A DNA stretch of 64,000 bases from Micavibrio_C sp046294845 (lineage in GTDB: Bacteria; Pseudomonadota; Alphaproteobacteria; Micavibrionales; Micavibrionaceae). The stretch covers positions 1,984,001-2,048,000 of the forward strand of contig JBKBNU010000001.1 of assembly GCA_046294845.1 (NCBI GenBank). Direction: 5' to 3'. The notes beneath the pieces are model-generated. The model was given only the letters and a program-made list of their open reading frames with translations, ran no database searches and was not told where the DNA came from. Shown one piece after another: positions 7,516-15,993 of this stretch (position 1 is its first letter; every line of letters begins with the position of its first letter). The translations under genes and the position numbers were made by a program.

Positions 7516-7767
7516 TTATTTTTTATATATATCGCCGCGCGGACCCACATCGGTCACCGTCAGCGTCGTATCATCCATCTTGAACAGGGCGCGAAACTTC
7601 CCAACCCGCAGCCTGTATCCTTCCGTGCCCGTCAGGGCTTTGACATCAAGCCCCTCGTTATTGCCGCCCGCGATAGCCTTGATCCCATCCTTGATTTTAA
7701 GACCAGTCTCCCGATCCATTTTCAGGAGGTATTTCGCCGCGTCTTTTTTATATTCAATCGTTTTCAT
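7516..7767 (-). CDS. RelE/ParE family toxin
   Basis: An 83-residue toxin of the RelE/ParE superfamily, with the typical N terminus MKTIEYKKDAAKYLLKM, a helical middle (GLKIKDGIKAIA), then LTGTEGYRLRVGKFRALF and a final beta strand ending VGPRGDIYKK. RelE relatives are ribosome-dependent mRNA endonucleases; a YRLRVGxFR motif is common to the family. First gene of a minus-strand operon with the XRE antitoxin, probably stabilising the element. Confidence 0.9.
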   Translation of the reverse strand: MKTIEYKKDAAKYLLKMDRETGLKIKDGIKAIAGGNNEGLDVKALTGTEGYRLRVGKFRALFKMDDTTLTVTDVGPRGDIYKK

Positions 7768-7774
7768 GTCCTGA

Positions 7775-7828
7775 ATATAGCGTGGCGCTATATAAGGATC
7801 AATAGAAAAAGTATAGCATACAGCTATA
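7775..7828 (-). promoter_or_regulatory. Tandem operator palindromes of the toxin-antitoxin operon
   Basis: A perfect inverted repeat ATATAGCG-TGG-CGCTATAT (7775-7793) and a second, weaker one TATAGC-ATACA-GCTATA (7812-7828) share the GCTATA half-site. Their centres are about 36 bp apart. They lie just upstream of the toxin start, where an XRE antitoxin would bind, and also face the divergent gene at 7878, so they could control both directions. Confidence 0.7.
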
Positions 7829-7877
7829 TTCTAATCCCGAAATTATTAACAAATTATGAATTTTCTGGTGGGGGGTT

Positions 7878-8189
7878 ATGAACGACAACACCCCCATAAT
7901 CCGTAAACCATCGCGCCCGGCCAGCACCCTTGACCGGGGGCTGACCCTGCATGAAACGGCGGAAATACTGGGGTATTGCTATACAACCGTTTACCGCATG
8001 GCCAAAAACGGCGACCTGGAAACCTATGGGTCAGGCAAGAAACTCAGGGTTTACGAATCCTCGATCGAGCGCTATAGACAGCAGACACGCAACAATCTGA
8101 AGGGGTTGCCGACCGTCCGGGAGCGCGTCCGCGTCACCGGCACGCGCTACCGACAAGCCATGAATGATCTGGAGGGGCTGTTAAGATGA
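7878..8189 (+). CDS. Excisionase-like helix-turn-helix protein
   Basis: A 103-residue protein with a MerR/excisionase-type winged helix: LTLHETAEILGYCYTTVYRMAKNGDLETYGSGKKLRVYESSIERY is split across about residues 23-67. Such proteins direct integrase toward excision. It is divergent from the toxin-antitoxin operon across about 110 bp, overlaps the next gene as ATGA and leads the short operon ending in the integrase, which supports a Xis role. Confidence 0.82.
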   Translation: MNDNTPIIRKPSRPASTLDRGLTLHETAEILGYCYTTVYRMAKNGDLETYGSGKKLRVYESSIERYRQQTRNNLKGLPTVRERVRVTGTRYRQAMNDLEGLLR

Positions 8190-8488
8190 TTGAGCTTGAA
8201 AAAATTATAATTGACACACAACACATGGAATTCTCTGACGGAGAAACCGAAAAATTTAAACTTTACGATCGCACAGACTCCACAATCACACTTGAACTCA
8301 GACCCAGATCGCAGACGATCGCCGAAGCGATTTTTGTTGCGGCCTGCGAACTGAAGAAAGTTCCATTATGTCACGATGTTACCTATCCCGGCGGTGTGGT
8401 GCAGACGGGCATATGTACAAACCTTGACAGGCTATTCGATTCTGACGGCGAAATTAATCTACTCACCATAACAGCCTTGAAAGATTAA
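8186..8488 (+). CDS. Hypothetical protein between xis-like gene and integrase
   Basis: A 100-residue protein, rich in beta-type residues, including TITLELRPRSQT and AEAIFVAACELKKV. No family is recognised. It overlaps the xis-like gene by 4 nt and the integrase start by 1 nt (TAATG), so all three are translationally coupled. It may be an accessory recombination factor, an idea based on position alone. Confidence 0.6.
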   Translation: MIELEKIIIDTQHMEFSDGETEKFKLYDRTDSTITLELRPRSQTIAEAIFVAACELKKVPLCHDVTYPGGVVQTGICTNLDRLFDSDGEINLLTITALKD

Positions 8489-9771
8489 TGACCGTTTTTT
8501 TTAACAAACACAGGGGCCAGTGGGCCTATGATTTCCGATGCAATGGCGACCGCCATCAGGGCTATTGCGTGCACCCAAAAACAGGGAAACCCGCGCAAAA
8601 TCGCACGGAAGCCAAGACGATAGAGGACATCCTTAAAGGGAAAATAAAAGCCGGAGGCACAGAGAAAAAAGAGGCGCCGCCTGCACCCGTCGCAGGCTTC
8701 TGTTTTGCCGAACCGATTGCTTTTTATTTGAAAAAAATCAAGGACAAGCCTTCCTTTCCTCTGGCACAGGGTTATGCGAAAGAGCTGCTGGAATGGTTCG
8801 GTCCGGCAACCGATATGGCAGACATCGACGAGGAGGCAATCGCGGAATACACCGCATGGGCCAGAACCCAGAGCGTCAAAACTTATGTCGGGAAAAACGA
8901 CCGTGGCGAAAAGCTTTTCAGGGATTCCGGCAGGCCGCGCGCGCCGCGCACCGTAAACGGCTATCTGGCGATGATCGAAAGATCCTTTAACGCCTTCCGC
9001 CTTGCGCCCGAGAACAAAAAATACCGGCATCTGATCCCGCCGCCGCCAGAAATAGAATACCTGCCAATCCCCAAAAGAACGCCGACACCCATCCCGCACA
9101 ATCTCTCAACCAGGCTGCTGGAACAGGCAAACGATCGCCTGCACGCCCACCTGCGGCTTGCCTACACATTGTGCGTTCATACGGGTATGCGGGACAGGGA
9201 ATGCGCCCAGGTGCGCGACGGCCAGTTTATGGAGGCGGAGCGAATGATCTTTCTGACCCCTGAACAGACAAAAACGGCCACAGGGAGATTCATGCCCGTA
9301 AACGATGTCGCCCTGCAGGTGATCACGGAATGCCGCAAGGTGGGGGATGTTTTGTGGGAGGCACTGAAAAAGGACAAGGCGCTGGCCGATGAATATTCCC
9401 GGAAATACAGCATACGGGCGCGCGGAGACATTCCTCTGATTTTGTACCGCCCGAACGGAACAGGCCTGCCACGGCCCGTAAAACGGCTGGCAAACTCAGG
9501 ATGGAAGAGCATGAAGAAAAACGCCGGGGTCGATCACCGCTGGCACGATACCCGCGCCGCCTTCTGCACGCAGGCGCTGGCCGCCGGAACGGACATCAAG
9601 GTGGTCAAGGACCTGGCGGGCCACCAGTCGATTATGACCACGGAGCGCTATCTGAAGGTCGCCGATCCCCTGCTGCGCGCCGCCGTGGACGCACTGGCGA
9701 AGAAGAGCCCGCTCCCCGTGGAGTCCCTTACAAAAGTCCCTTACAAGAGCAAGAAGGGAAAAGGGAAGTAA
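8488..9771 (+). CDS. int: Tyrosine recombinase (integrase)
   Basis: A 427-residue phage-type integrase with all visible catalytic residues: R235 in HTGMRDRE, H353 and R356 in WHDTR, H379 in AGHQ and the nucleophile Y388 in TTERYLKV. An N-terminal arm-binding region and a core-binding domain (about 70-190) precede the catalytic domain. It would insert the element at the 3' end of the neighbouring tRNA-Gly, 20 bp away. The gene appears intact, so the element may still be mobile. Confidence 0.96.
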   Translation: MTVFFNKHRGQWAYDFRCNGDRHQGYCVHPKTGKPAQNRTEAKTIEDILKGKIKAGGTEKKEAPPAPVAGFCFAEPIAFYLKKIKDKPSFPLAQGYAKELLEWFGPATDMADIDEEAIAEYTAWARTQSVKTYVGKNDRGEKLFRDSGRPRAPRTVNGYLAMIERSFNAFRLAPENKKYRHLIPPPPEIEYLPIPKRTPTPIPHNLSTRLLEQANDRLHAHLRLAYTLCVHTGMRDRECAQVRDGQFMEAERMIFLTPEQTKTATGRFMPVNDVALQVITECRKVGDVLWEALKKDKALADEYSRKYSIRARGDIPLILYRPNGTGLPRPVKRLANSGWKSMKKNAGVDHRWHDTRAAFCTQALAAGTDIKVVKDLAGHQSIMTTERYLKVADPLLRAAVDALAKKSPLPVESLTKVPYKSKKGKGK

Positions 9772-9791
9772 TGTTAAGTCATTGATTTAAT

Positions 9792-9867
9792 TGGAGCGGG
9801 CGACGGGTCTCGAACCCGCGACCTACAGCTTGGGAAGCTGTCGCTCTACCAACTGAGCTACACCCGC
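9792..9867 (-). tRNA. tRNA-Gly (anticodon CCC)
   Basis: Folding on the minus strand gives a 7-bp acceptor stem (GCGGGTG with CGCCCGC), a D arm, an anticodon arm ACAGC-TTCCCAA-GCTGT with anticodon CCC, a T arm with TTCGAGA in the loop, and an encoded CCA at 9792-9794. Its 3' end faces the integrase, so the 3' half is the probable attachment core and was restored on integration. Confidence 0.96.
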
Positions 9868-10047
9868 CTGCCTCTATAACTAAGCCCAATCTATAGCCTA
9901 TCTGCGCTTTTTCCGGCAAGCCCCCGTTTCAAGCCACCCCCACCCTTAATAGTTAAGATGTAATCCGGAAAAATCTGTGGAAAGAATCCTTTACTTATGA
10001 CTCCCTTTCTTTATAAAAAAGAGGCGGTTAGGTACTAATCATATGCC

Positions 10048-10088
10048 CTGAAGCATGTTTTTGCGGAAATTCCGCCTCGTGGCTTCAG
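10048..10088 (+). promoter_or_regulatory. Leader hairpin ahead of the OmpA-like lipoprotein gene
   Basis: CTGAAGC (10048-10054) pairs with GCTTCAG (10082-10088), enclosing a GC-rich inner palindrome GCGGAAATTCCGC. It ends about 31 nt before the start codon, ahead of an AAGGAG site. It could protect an abundant mRNA from 5' decay, as known for ompA leaders; this role is inferred. Confidence 0.4.
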
Positions 10089-10119
10089 CGTTTATGTCCA
10101 TCATTAAGGAGCATACATT

Positions 10120-11010
10120 ATGAAAGTTTTTCGCGGCCTCGTTCTTGGCGCCTGCATCATTGGTCTTGGTGCATGCTCGAACTATCAGGCTCACAGTGAG
10201 GTCAAGGCCCTGAACGAAGCTCAGGCCGTTGGCAGCCCTTTTACACAGTACCTCGCTGGTGAGTACCGTGATTTCACAAACCGTGAACTGAACGAAATGT
10301 TCGACTATCCGGATGCCCTGCACTTTGCCCGTAAGGGTCTGGCTGCTGCTGCCGGTGAAGTTGTTATGCCTGAACCTATCAGCGACTGGAACCTGAACCC
10401 TCAACATATGGAAGAGCTGAGCACAGCTCGTGGCCGTCTGGTTGTCGCGTTTGATCTGGGTGCCCGTGAAGTTGCTGCCCAACAATCCGCTATTGCCCAG
10501 GCCCGTTTTGATTGCTGGATCGAACAGCAAGAGGAAAACTGGCAAGACAATGATATTGCCCAGTGCAAGAGTCAGTTCCTCGATGCGATGAACGCTCTCG
10601 AAGGTATGGTTAAACCTGCTCCTGTTATGGAACCTGTAGCCGACCTCGCTCCTGAACCTTCAGAGCCGATGAAAGTGGAAGATGCGATGTACCTCGTATT
10701 CTTCGACTTCGACAAGTCAGCTGTTGCCGCTAGCGGTGAAAGCGTACTTGATGCTGTTGGTCAGGAAGTGAAAAGCCGCAGCCTGAACGCTGTCAGCGTT
10801 GTCGGTCACACAGACCGCGCCGGTTCCCGTACGTACAATAACCGTCTGGCCCTGAAACGTGCAAACTCGGTACGTGAAGCCCTGATCAACCGTGGTGTTG
10901 ATGCCGGCCTGATCAAGGTTGACGGTCGCGGTGAAGATCAGAACCTGGTTCAAACAGACGATAACGTCCGTGAACCAGCCAACCGCCGCGCTGAAATTAC
11001 ATTCCAGTAA
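10120..11010 (+). CDS. OmpA/Pal-family outer-membrane lipoprotein
   Basis: A 296-residue envelope protein. A signal peptide ends in the lipobox LGAC (cysteine near residue 19). An uncharacterised helical region follows, then a Pro/Glu linker (about 165-185) and a C-terminal OmpA domain with VFFDFDKSAV, VVGHTDRAGS and RANSVREALI motifs that binds peptidoglycan diaminopimelate. It tethers the outer membrane to the cell wall. The length exceeds ordinary Pal because of the middle region. A strong terminator follows. Confidence 0.9.
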   Translation: MKVFRGLVLGACIIGLGACSNYQAHSEVKALNEAQAVGSPFTQYLAGEYRDFTNRELNEMFDYPDALHFARKGLAAAAGEVVMPEPISDWNLNPQHMEELSTARGRLVVAFDLGAREVAAQQSAIAQARFDCWIEQQEENWQDNDIAQCKSQFLDAMNALEGMVKPAPVMEPVADLAPEPSEPMKVEDAMYLVFFDFDKSAVAASGESVLDAVGQEVKSRSLNAVSVVGHTDRAGSRTYNNRLALKRANSVREALINRGVDAGLIKVDGRGEDQNLVQTDDNVREPANRRAEITFQ

Positions 11011-11032
11011 TTTACCGGACGATAGAATAATG

Positions 11033-11063
11033 ATAAGGCCGGGTATATTGCCCGGCCTTATTT
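11033..11063 (+). terminator. Rho-independent terminator of the OmpA-like gene
   Basis: ATAAGGCCGGG and CCCGGCCTTAT form an 11-bp perfect stem around a 7-nt loop, followed by a short T-run. It stands 22 bp after the stop codon and ahead of apaG. Confidence 0.85.
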
Positions 11064-11080
11064 CATAAAAAGCAGCTACA

Positions 11081-11473
11081 ATGTACAGCAAGACGACAAA
11101 CAATATATTGGTACAGGTCCAAGCAGACTTTCTTCCAGACCAGTCACGTCCGGAAGAACAACATTATGTTTGGGCATACCATGTCAGGATTGAAAATCAA
11201 GGCGAGGATATTGTCCAGCTACGCTCACGTTACTGGAAGATAACAGATTCACAGGGTTATCATCACGAAGTGCATGGCGAAGGTGTTATCGGTAAACAAC
11301 CCACCTTGGCCCCCGGCGATGTATTTGAATATTCCAGCGGCACCCCTCTCCCCACACCAGGCGGCATGATGACAGGCACTTACACCATGGCGGGCATCAA
11401 TGGAAACAGTTTCACTGTGGATATTCCGATGTTTTCCCTCGATAGCCCTTATCAGAGCCCTGTCATCCATTAG
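11081..11473 (+). CDS. apaG: ApaG domain protein
   Basis: A 130-residue ApaG protein of standard length with an Ig-like beta fold: VWAYHVRIENQG near 30-41, RYWKITDSQG, GEGVIGKQPTL and a C-terminal FEYSSGTPL, GGMMTGTY. In enterobacteria it is linked to cobalt and magnesium tolerance; its biochemical role is unsettled. It lies 12 bp ahead of the potassium transporter gene, so the two are probably co-transcribed. Confidence 0.93.
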   Translation: MYSKTTNNILVQVQADFLPDQSRPEEQHYVWAYHVRIENQGEDIVQLRSRYWKITDSQGYHHEVHGEGVIGKQPTLAPGDVFEYSSGTPLPTPGGMMTGTYTMAGINGNSFTVDIPMFSLDSPYQSPVIH

Positions 11474-11485
11474 ACTCTACCCATC

Positions 11486-12934
11486 ATGGATTTCAGGCCG
11501 ATACTTTATGTAATGGGAATGCTTCTGTGCCTTTTGGCAGCCGGAATGACCGTGCCCATGTTCGTAGATCTTTACTACGACAATAGTGACTGGAAAGTTT
11601 TTTTCCTCAGCATCTGTATCTGTACATTCTTTGGCGGAACATTGATCTTAAGCCATGCCGGCTGCACTTCAACCAGCATGAATATCCGTCAGGCCTTTGT
11701 GATGACCGCTATGGGCTGGTTTACCATGGCTCTTTTTGGTGCCCTCCCCCTATGGCATTCAGAAATCGACCTCAACTTTACTGATGCTTTTTTTGAATCT
11801 GTATCAGCCGTAACAACTACAGGATCAACTGTTATTACCGGCCTCGACACTGCCCCTCCGGGCCTGTTACTGTGGCGTTCGATTATGCAGGCCTTCGGGG
11901 CTGTCGGCTTTATCGTCATGGCCCTGACCATTCTGCCCTTCCTGCGTGTCGGCGGGATGCAATTATTCCAGACCGAATCCTCCGAGCGCTCGGACAGAGC
12001 TTTCCCGCGCATCAGACAAAACGCTATGGCCATCGGGTATATATATATCTTTCTGGTCGCATGGTGCGCCCTTACCTACCGCATCTGCGGGATGAGTTCA
12101 TTTGACGCCATCAATCATTCTCTGACTACGGTTGCTACAGGCGGACTGTCCACTCATGATGCCTCTTTTGCCTTTTTTGAAAACCCCCTGCTCGAATGGG
12201 TTGCCGTATTTTTTATGATACTGGGCTCCCTGCCATTCATCCTGTTTATTCGTATGAGCAAGGGCGAGTGGAAATCTGCTCTCAAGAATTCACAAGCCCG
12301 CAGTTTCTTGCGCTTCACTGCTACTGTAATCGCGGTATTAACTGCATGGCTTATGTTCGCCCACGACACACAATTTGGCGATGCCTTACGACTGGTCAGT
12401 TTCAATGTCGTCTCGGTGGTAAGCACCACAGGCTATATGTCGCAGGATTATACTATGTGGGGCCCCTTTGCCGTCGGATGTTTCTTTATCCTGACATTCA
12501 TCGGTGGTTGCACGGGATCGACATCGGGCGGAACAAAAATCATGCGATTCCAAATTATGTGGTCTGTATTTAAACGCCAGATGTTCCGTCTCGTCCACCC
12601 TCACGGCGTATTTCCTATCACCTATGAAGGAAAGACAGTCAACGAGGAAACACTCTTTTCTGTGATTGTTTATATCTTCGCTTTGCTACTCTCATTCGCG
12701 GCGCTCTCGATTATTTTATCACTGACAGGCTTAGGTTTTGTTACCAGTATCAGCGGTGCTGCCACGGCACTCATGAATGTCGGCCCCGGATTAGGCCCTG
12801 TTATAGGCCCCGCAGGAAATTTTGCCGCACTGCCTGATACAGCAAAATGGGCTTTATCTATAGGGATGATGTTGGGTCGACTTGAACTGGTGACATTAAT
12901 GGTCTTGCTGTCACCTTATTTATGGCGCCGTTAA
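11486..12934 (+). CDS. trkH: Trk-type potassium uptake protein
   Basis: A 482-residue TrkH/KtrB channel subunit with 8-10 membrane segments and the repeated P-loop filters typical of the family: AVTTTGSTV, TVATGGLST, VVSTTGYMSQ and NVGPGLGPV. GGCTGSTSGG near 345-355 belongs to the third repeat. It moves potassium across the inner membrane and normally needs the cytosolic TrkA, which is not encoded nearby. It overlaps the convergent lipoprotein gene by 4 bp. Confidence 0.94.
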   Translation: MDFRPILYVMGMLLCLLAAGMTVPMFVDLYYDNSDWKVFFLSICICTFFGGTLILSHAGCTSTSMNIRQAFVMTAMGWFTMALFGALPLWHSEIDLNFTDAFFESVSAVTTTGSTVITGLDTAPPGLLLWRSIMQAFGAVGFIVMALTILPFLRVGGMQLFQTESSERSDRAFPRIRQNAMAIGYIYIFLVAWCALTYRICGMSSFDAINHSLTTVATGGLSTHDASFAFFENPLLEWVAVFFMILGSLPFILFIRMSKGEWKSALKNSQARSFLRFTATVIAVLTAWLMFAHDTQFGDALRLVSFNVVSVVSTTGYMSQDYTMWGPFAVGCFFILTFIGGCTGSTSGGTKIMRFQIMWSVFKRQMFRLVHPHGVFPITYEGKTVNEETLFSVIVYIFALLLSFAALSIILSLTGLGFVTSISGAATALMNVGPGLGPVIGPAGNFAALPDTAKWALSIGMMLGRLELVTLMVLLSPYLWRR

Positions 12935-13584
12935 AGGCGAGCTTCCTGCCTGAGAGAGGACAACGGCACAGAATTATCATCCAGCATACTGAATTTCTCT
13001 GTCAGTGCCTTTGTGACCGCGACGTCAACATCCTTCATCAATTGTTCCATAAACATCAATTGGCGTTCCTCACGCTCTGCCATGGACACACTGCTCGGCA
13101 TCGTCAGTGTGCGATTGAAATTGAATGTCCCCTGACGACCTTCCTGCAAGCCTACATCATTCGTATAATAGATGTTCAGGCGCATAAACAGCTCGTATTG
13201 GTCCTGCTTTCCTGCACCCATCCAGTTGACGATTTTATTTTCCTGCTCAATCTGGTTGTAATGGATACGCGCATCTTCAATAATAAATTTCAGACCTCCG
13301 TTGGTTCCGGCAACTTGCAGGCGGTTTTCTGCATAGCGCCTCACAGCCACATCCGGTGCGACAGGAAAGTCACTGGCGACATCTTTGGGATCAGAGCCGG
13401 GAACATACGTACTTTCAATGTCAATACGCGCGGCTTGCACGTGATAAGGTGTAATCTGCGTAAATGATAATTCTTGCTGCGGTCTGGTATCAGCCGGAAT
13501 GGCTGTGCTACAGGCAGAAACCCCGCATACTGTCAGAAAAAGAAAAGCCGAATACATAAATGGTTTAAGGCTGGAATAACCCAT
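12931..13584 (-). CDS. Lipoprotein of unknown function
   Basis: A 217-residue protein. I start at the ATG at 13584 because a GAGGAAG site lies just before it; the open frame extends further upstream without one. A signal peptide ends in the lipobox VSAC. The mature part is mixed alpha/beta with no recognised domain. It is followed by the convergent trkH stop. Envelope attachment is inferred from the lipobox. Confidence 0.75.
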   Translation of the reverse strand: MGYSSLKPFMYSAFLFLTVCGVSACSTAIPADTRPQQELSFTQITPYHVQAARIDIESTYVPGSDPKDVASDFPVAPDVAVRRYAENRLQVAGTNGGLKFIIEDARIHYNQIEQENKIVNWMGAGKQDQYELFMRLNIYYTNDVGLQEGRQGTFNFNRTLTMPSSVSMAEREERQLMFMEQLMKDVDVAVTKALTEKFSMLDDNSVPLSSLRQEARL

Positions 13585-13612
13585 AACTTCCTCGTTCAAC
13601 ATATAAAAATAA

Positions 13613-14485
13613 CTATTTATTATCGCCGATTTCCGCAGGATTAAAAATATATTCGTGGCTACAAAACTCACACTTAACCGAAATTTTGTTATCAAGGACC
13701 AAATCATGGATTTCATCAGCAGATAGTGATGAAAGCACCCCCCTTATTTTTTCCATAGTGCAGCGACAATTCTTTTGAACCCTTCTCTCGTCAAAAACCC
13801 TGACGCCTTCCTCATGGAATAATCTGAATAAAAGCTCTGGCGCCGACAAAGAACCATCCAGCAATTCTTCCTGCGTACAGGTCTGAAGCAACATCATGCT
13901 CCGGCGCCAATGCTCTTCGGATTCAGAGAATGCTTGCGCTTCCCCCGATGGTGCGTTGCCCCCTTCCTCCGGCATATCCTGCAAAAGGACTGCCCGTGCT
14001 TTCCACGCCCCCGCAACCTTCGCGGCAGCCATAGAGATACCCGTCCTGATTTGTTCGGACTGAAGAAAATAGGATTGGACGCTTTCAACCAAAGGACCAT
14101 CCTTAAGCTCAACAATTCCCTGATAGCGCTCTGTATGCTCGCCCTGATCTACTGTAAAGGCCACATAGCCCTTACCCAGAAGCGGCACCTGATTTTCTCC
14201 GGAATCTTTCAACTGTGCACACGCCCTGAGATCACCTTCAGAGGTGAAATCACTCACCAAAATCTGCAAGCGACCTTCAGTCTGGATTTGCAAGGTAAAG
14301 ATACCCTGATATTTGAGAGTTGAACCCAATAATACGGCAAGTGTAGCAGCCTCGGATAAAAGCGCGGACACAGACTCCGGATAATTATGCGCTACCATAA
14401 TCTGGTCCAATACATGATCCAGAGTAATCATACGGCCACGCAAACTGCTTTTTTCCAGCATAAAGGGTAGTATTGAATCCGTCAT
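13613..14485 (-). CDS. hslO: Hsp33 redox-regulated chaperone
   Basis: A 290-residue Hsp33. The N-terminal substrate-binding domain is followed by the C-terminal zinc-binding redox switch CRC and CEFC; oxidation of these cysteines activates the holdase. The start at 14485 has AAGGAA upstream; the frame extends 69 bases further without a site. It is directly downstream of the ABC permease gene (7 bp gap), so the two may be co-transcribed. Confidence 0.93.
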   Translation of the reverse strand: MTDSILPFMLEKSSLRGRMITLDHVLDQIMVAHNYPESVSALLSEAATLAVLLGSTLKYQGIFTLQIQTEGRLQILVSDFTSEGDLRACAQLKDSGENQVPLLGKGYVAFTVDQGEHTERYQGIVELKDGPLVESVQSYFLQSEQIRTGISMAAAKVAGAWKARAVLLQDMPEEGGNAPSGEAQAFSESEEHWRRSMMLLQTCTQEELLDGSLSAPELLFRLFHEEGVRVFDERRVQKNCRCTMEKIRGVLSSLSADEIHDLVLDNKISVKCEFCSHEYIFNPAEIGDNK

Positions 14486-14492
14486 AATTTCC

Positions 14493-15314
14493 TTAGGCCC
14501 TGATTTTATATCCCGTACGGAACATTCTATAGCACAGCCCCAATAGCAACGCATTCACTATTGCCAGCCATATCAGGCCGCTCGCAATATCGGCATCGGC
14601 ATAACCAATCATGCTGTACCTGAATGAATCAATCATATGGAAGAACGGATTGGCCATAGCAATCCCGTGCCATATCTCCGGCAATTTTTGTGTTGAATAA
14701 AATGTACCAGACAGAAACGCAAGCGGCGTTACAACGAAATTTGTAATCGTTGCCATATGATCAAATTTTTCAGACCATAAGCCACCGGCAACACCGATGA
14801 GCGACAACATAAGTGTAGAAAGAACCGCACTTAAAATGAAAATCGAGGGGCTATGGATGCCAAAGGGCACAAACAGGCGTAAAGACAAAACACAGGCTAT
14901 CCCTACAGCAAGCCCACGAATAACACCCCCCAGCGTATAGCCGACCAGCAATTCCCCCGGACTTAGCGGAGGCATCAGCACATCGACAATATTGCCCTGC
15001 ACCTTCGAGATCAAAATTGATGACGACGTGTTCGCAAAGGCATTTTGAACCATGGCCATCATGACCAGACCCGGTACAAGAAACTCGAGATAGGGAACCC
15101 CCTCAACCGCCTCGTTGTGTTGCCCCAAAGCCAGTGCAAAAATCAGAAAAAACAGGATGGTCGTGATGACAGGTGCCAAAAGCGTCTGGACATAAATATT
15201 GGCAAAACGGGAAACCTCTTTCCCGATAAAAGTGAGCAACCCGATCCTGTTAACCCCCACAATCCGGCGTGGGGCCAGAAAAGGCTGGCTATTCTGATTC
15301 TGGGGAGAAGACAT
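14493..15314 (-). CDS. ABC-2 type transporter permease
   Basis: A 273-residue inner-membrane permease of the ABC-2 family with about six membrane segments and blocks typical of the family: YLEFLVPGLVMMAM, SILISKVQGNIVDVLMPPLS and PLAFLSGTFYS. The start at 15314 follows AAGGAAT; an upstream in-frame extension is rejected. The ATPase partner is not adjacent, so the substrate is unknown (polysaccharide, lipid or drug export are possible for this family). Confidence 0.9.
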   Translation of the reverse strand: MSSPQNQNSQPFLAPRRIVGVNRIGLLTFIGKEVSRFANIYVQTLLAPVITTILFFLIFALALGQHNEAVEGVPYLEFLVPGLVMMAMVQNAFANTSSSILISKVQGNIVDVLMPPLSPGELLVGYTLGGVIRGLAVGIACVLSLRLFVPFGIHSPSIFILSAVLSTLMLSLIGVAGGLWSEKFDHMATITNFVVTPLAFLSGTFYSTQKLPEIWHGIAMANPFFHMIDSFRYSMIGYADADIASGLIWLAIVNALLLGLCYRMFRTGYKIRA

Positions 15315-15342
15315 CCCGATATTCCTTTGATAAACTGAATTT

Positions 15343-15993
15343 ATGCATGATAAGACAGAACAAGATAATTCAGCCAATAAGGTAATCAAGAGGGCAGATA
15401 AAGCCAAGCCCCCAAGCCATGGCAGGGTCATAAAAAAGGCCAAAAAAATCACCGAAAGCTACCTGCACAATGCCGGTCTGTATTATCTCCAGCGCTTTGC
15501 TAGCAGCACCACCCAATTCCGGCGCGTTATGAAACGCAAAATCGACAAGTCCTGTCAGGACCACCCCGATCAGGATAAAGAAGCCTGCCTGTTGATGCTG
15601 GAAACGCTTATCGAAAAATTCGTACGCAGCGGCCTTCTTAATGACGATCTTTATACAACCTCGACTGTACGCAGCCTGAGAACACGCGGCACATCACAAA
15701 AGGCTATTATTACAAAAATGGCCACAAAGGGGATTGCAGAAGATCAAGCCCGCAAAGCCCTTAAGTCATGGGATGAGGATTCAGGTCATTCAGACATGAA
15801 GGCCGCGCTGACCCTTGCACGAAAGAAAAGATTGGGCCCCTACTTCAAGGGCGACAAAGCAGAATCATCGAGCCTACAAAATAAATGGCTTTCATCTATG
15901 GCAAGGGCCGGATTTGACTTTGAAACAGCTCGCAAGGTCTTGACGCTCACCGCAGACGATCTTGAAAGTTTTACTGAAGAGTATGGTTTGTAG
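15343..15993 (+). CDS. recX: RecX family protein
   Basis: A 216-residue protein with the three-helix repeats of RecX: YYLQRFASSTTQFRRVM, LIEKFVRSGLLNDDLYTTS and RGTSQKAIITKMATKGI. RecX restrains RecA filament growth. A basic 45-residue N-terminal extension precedes the domain. recA is not in view. The gene overlaps the convergent sensor-kinase gene by 23 bp. Confidence 0.85.
   Translation: MHDKTEQDNSANKVIKRADKAKPPSHGRVIKKAKKITESYLHNAGLYYLQRFASSTTQFRRVMKRKIDKSCQDHPDQDKEACLLMLETLIEKFVRSGLLNDDLYTTSTVRSLRTRGTSQKAIITKMATKGIAEDQARKALKSWDEDSGHSDMKAALTLARKKRLGPYFKGDKAESSSLQNKWLSSMARAGFDFETARKVLTLTADDLESFTEEYGL

Larger units (their letters stand above)
1..9793. mobile_element. Integrated element, right-hand part, at tRNA-Gly(CCC)
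   Basis: The stretch carries phage- or ICE-like genes (ssb, gp37/gp68-like DUF5131, C5 methyltransferase, toxin-antitoxin, xis-like, integrase) in short overlapping reading frames. It stops at the 3' end of a tRNA gene, where the integrase lies with its stop codon 20 bp from the tRNA. It reads as richer in G+C than the chromosomal genes to its right. No structural phage genes or conjugation genes are visible, so whether it is a prophage, an ICE or a satellite cannot be decided. The left end and the second attachment copy are outside the window. Confidence 0.8.

Noticed and set aside
6976..7881. 301-codon plus-strand open frame
   Set aside because: It is antisense to the toxin-antitoxin pair, whose two products have recognisable domains, and its translation has no sensible composition or domain.
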